From contig NZ_CP054698.1 in NCBI RefSeq assembly GCF_014023275.1, positions 2,852,001 through 2,916,000 of the forward strand: a DNA stretch of 64,000 nucleotides, given 5' to 3'. This document shows positions 63,521-64,000 of the stretch, one piece after another. The notes beneath the pieces were generated by a model, which did no database searches, had not been told where the DNA came from, and worked only from the letters and a program-made list of their open reading frames with translations. The stretch is from Nostoc edaphicum CCNP1411 (GTDB taxonomy: Bacteria; Cyanobacteriota; Cyanobacteriia; Cyanobacteriales; Nostocaceae). The position numbers and the translations under genes were made by a program. Position 1 is the first letter of the stretch; each line of letters starts with the position of its first letter.

Positions 63521-64000
63521 TTAATCTTCGTTATTTTCTGCAAAATTGACTTGTTCATAAAGGTCGCACAATTCAATTTGAAAATCAACCGTTTGCACTG
63601 ATAAAGTTGCAGATTCATGCTCAAGTTCAGTGAATGACCATTGACTTTCCGCAGTTTTTACATACTGCATCACGTGATACTGATATTGGTCAATTAAAAT
63701 ATATTCCTTGAATTCGGGAATAGAGCGATAATAAAGAAACTTATCGCCTTGGTCATAATTTTTAGTCGATTTAGATAAAACTTCAGCAATTAACATCGGG
63801 TTCATAACTGTTGTTGTGCTAGTTCCCGTATAAATAGGTTGTCCTTCAATCACCATCACGTCAGGATATGTGTGCTGCCGATAACGGGGTATCCATAAAC
63901 GTACATCACCAATATAAACATCATAATTTTTACGCCTTAAAGCAATTTTTAAGGATGCGGCTAAATTCAAAGCAATTTTATTATGATTTGTAGTGCCACC
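63521..64000 (-). CDS. Uma2-family putative endonuclease (DUF820), N-terminus cut off
   Basis: The Uma2/DUF820 family has a PD-(D/E)XK-like fold. The frame is open through the right edge of the window; the upstream codons read GGTTNHNKIALNLAASLKIAL, a usual family segment, so the ATG at 63970 is internal. Further marks are DVRLWIPRYRQHTYPDVMVIEG (the PD), PMLIAEVLSKSTKNYDQGDKF (the E-x-x-S-K segment), YRSIPEFKEYILIDQY and YVKTAESQWSF. Such genes occur in many copies in filamentous cyanobacteria; the role is unproven. Confidence 0.9.
   Translation of the reverse strand, partial: GGTTNHNKIALNLAASLKIALRRKNYDVYIGDVRLWIPRYRQHTYPDVMVIEGQPIYTGTSTTTVMNPMLIAEVLSKSTKNYDQGDKFLYYRSIPEFKEYILIDQYQYHVMQYVKTAESQWSFTELEHESATLSVQTVDFQIELCDLYEQVNFAENNED

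Overview
The window is chromosomal DNA from a filamentous, Nostoc/Anabaena-type cyanobacterium. The evidence is photosynthesis genes (psaE, psb28, ndhO, vipp1), phylloquinone genes (menD, menB), very frequent GCGATCGC (HIP1) octamers, and many intergenic blocks of 7-base tandem repeats (STRRs) such as those built on TGCTGAG, CCCCAGT, AATTACG and CATGCCC, which are typical of heterocyst-forming genera.

Layout. 1-3911: end of menD and complete menB, separated by an AT-rich unknown gene and an Rpn/DUF2887 gene. 4000-9087: a small Cys-rich protein, a DciA-like protein, a SPOR-domain membrane protein, and a pspA-vipp1 tandem pair. 9117-10444: a 185-bp MITE-like element abutting an IS630-type insertion sequence whose transposase is broken twice. 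10536-17151: thioredoxin-like protein, aminotransferase, PEP-CTERM protein, response regulator and uvrC. 17180-25073: an organosulfur-use island (two acyl-CoA-dehydrogenase-fold oxidoreductases, SfnG-type and LLM-type flavin monooxygenases) with a 694-residue regulator that looks like a LysR protein fused to a cytoplasmic SsuA-like sulfonate-binding domain. 26046-37916: housekeeping genes (rlmN, cobM, lgt, coaD, tldD/pmbA pair, cysS, COG0523 GTPase). 38087-48372: a frameshifted Rpn gene, dtd, psb28, moaB, a diguanylate cyclase with an ethylene-receptor-like membrane domain, mraY, a fibrillin-like protein, psaE, mutM, ndhO and mdh. 48806-57710: accessory region with a tandem-repeat protein, a lipoprotein, a helicase-nuclease fusion, a lone ParD-like antitoxin, a retropepsin-like two-gene unit, a double Nif11-like protein, pgi and a RelE-like toxin-antitoxin pair. 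58037-64000: amino-acid ABC transporter genes (livM, livG), a PstS-like lipoprotein followed by a histidine kinase, and a truncated Uma2 gene at the edge.

The most interesting candidates for something undescribed are the LysR-SsuA fusion and its divergent sulfur cluster, the ETR1-like diguanylate cyclase, the helicase-nuclease fusion, and a large set of non-autonomous inverted-repeat elements. These include one family with an inverted loop, and short tandem repeats that have entered the aminotransferase and cysS reading frames without breaking them. No tRNA, rRNA or CRISPR array was recognised. All family assignments were made by reading the sequence, without database searches.
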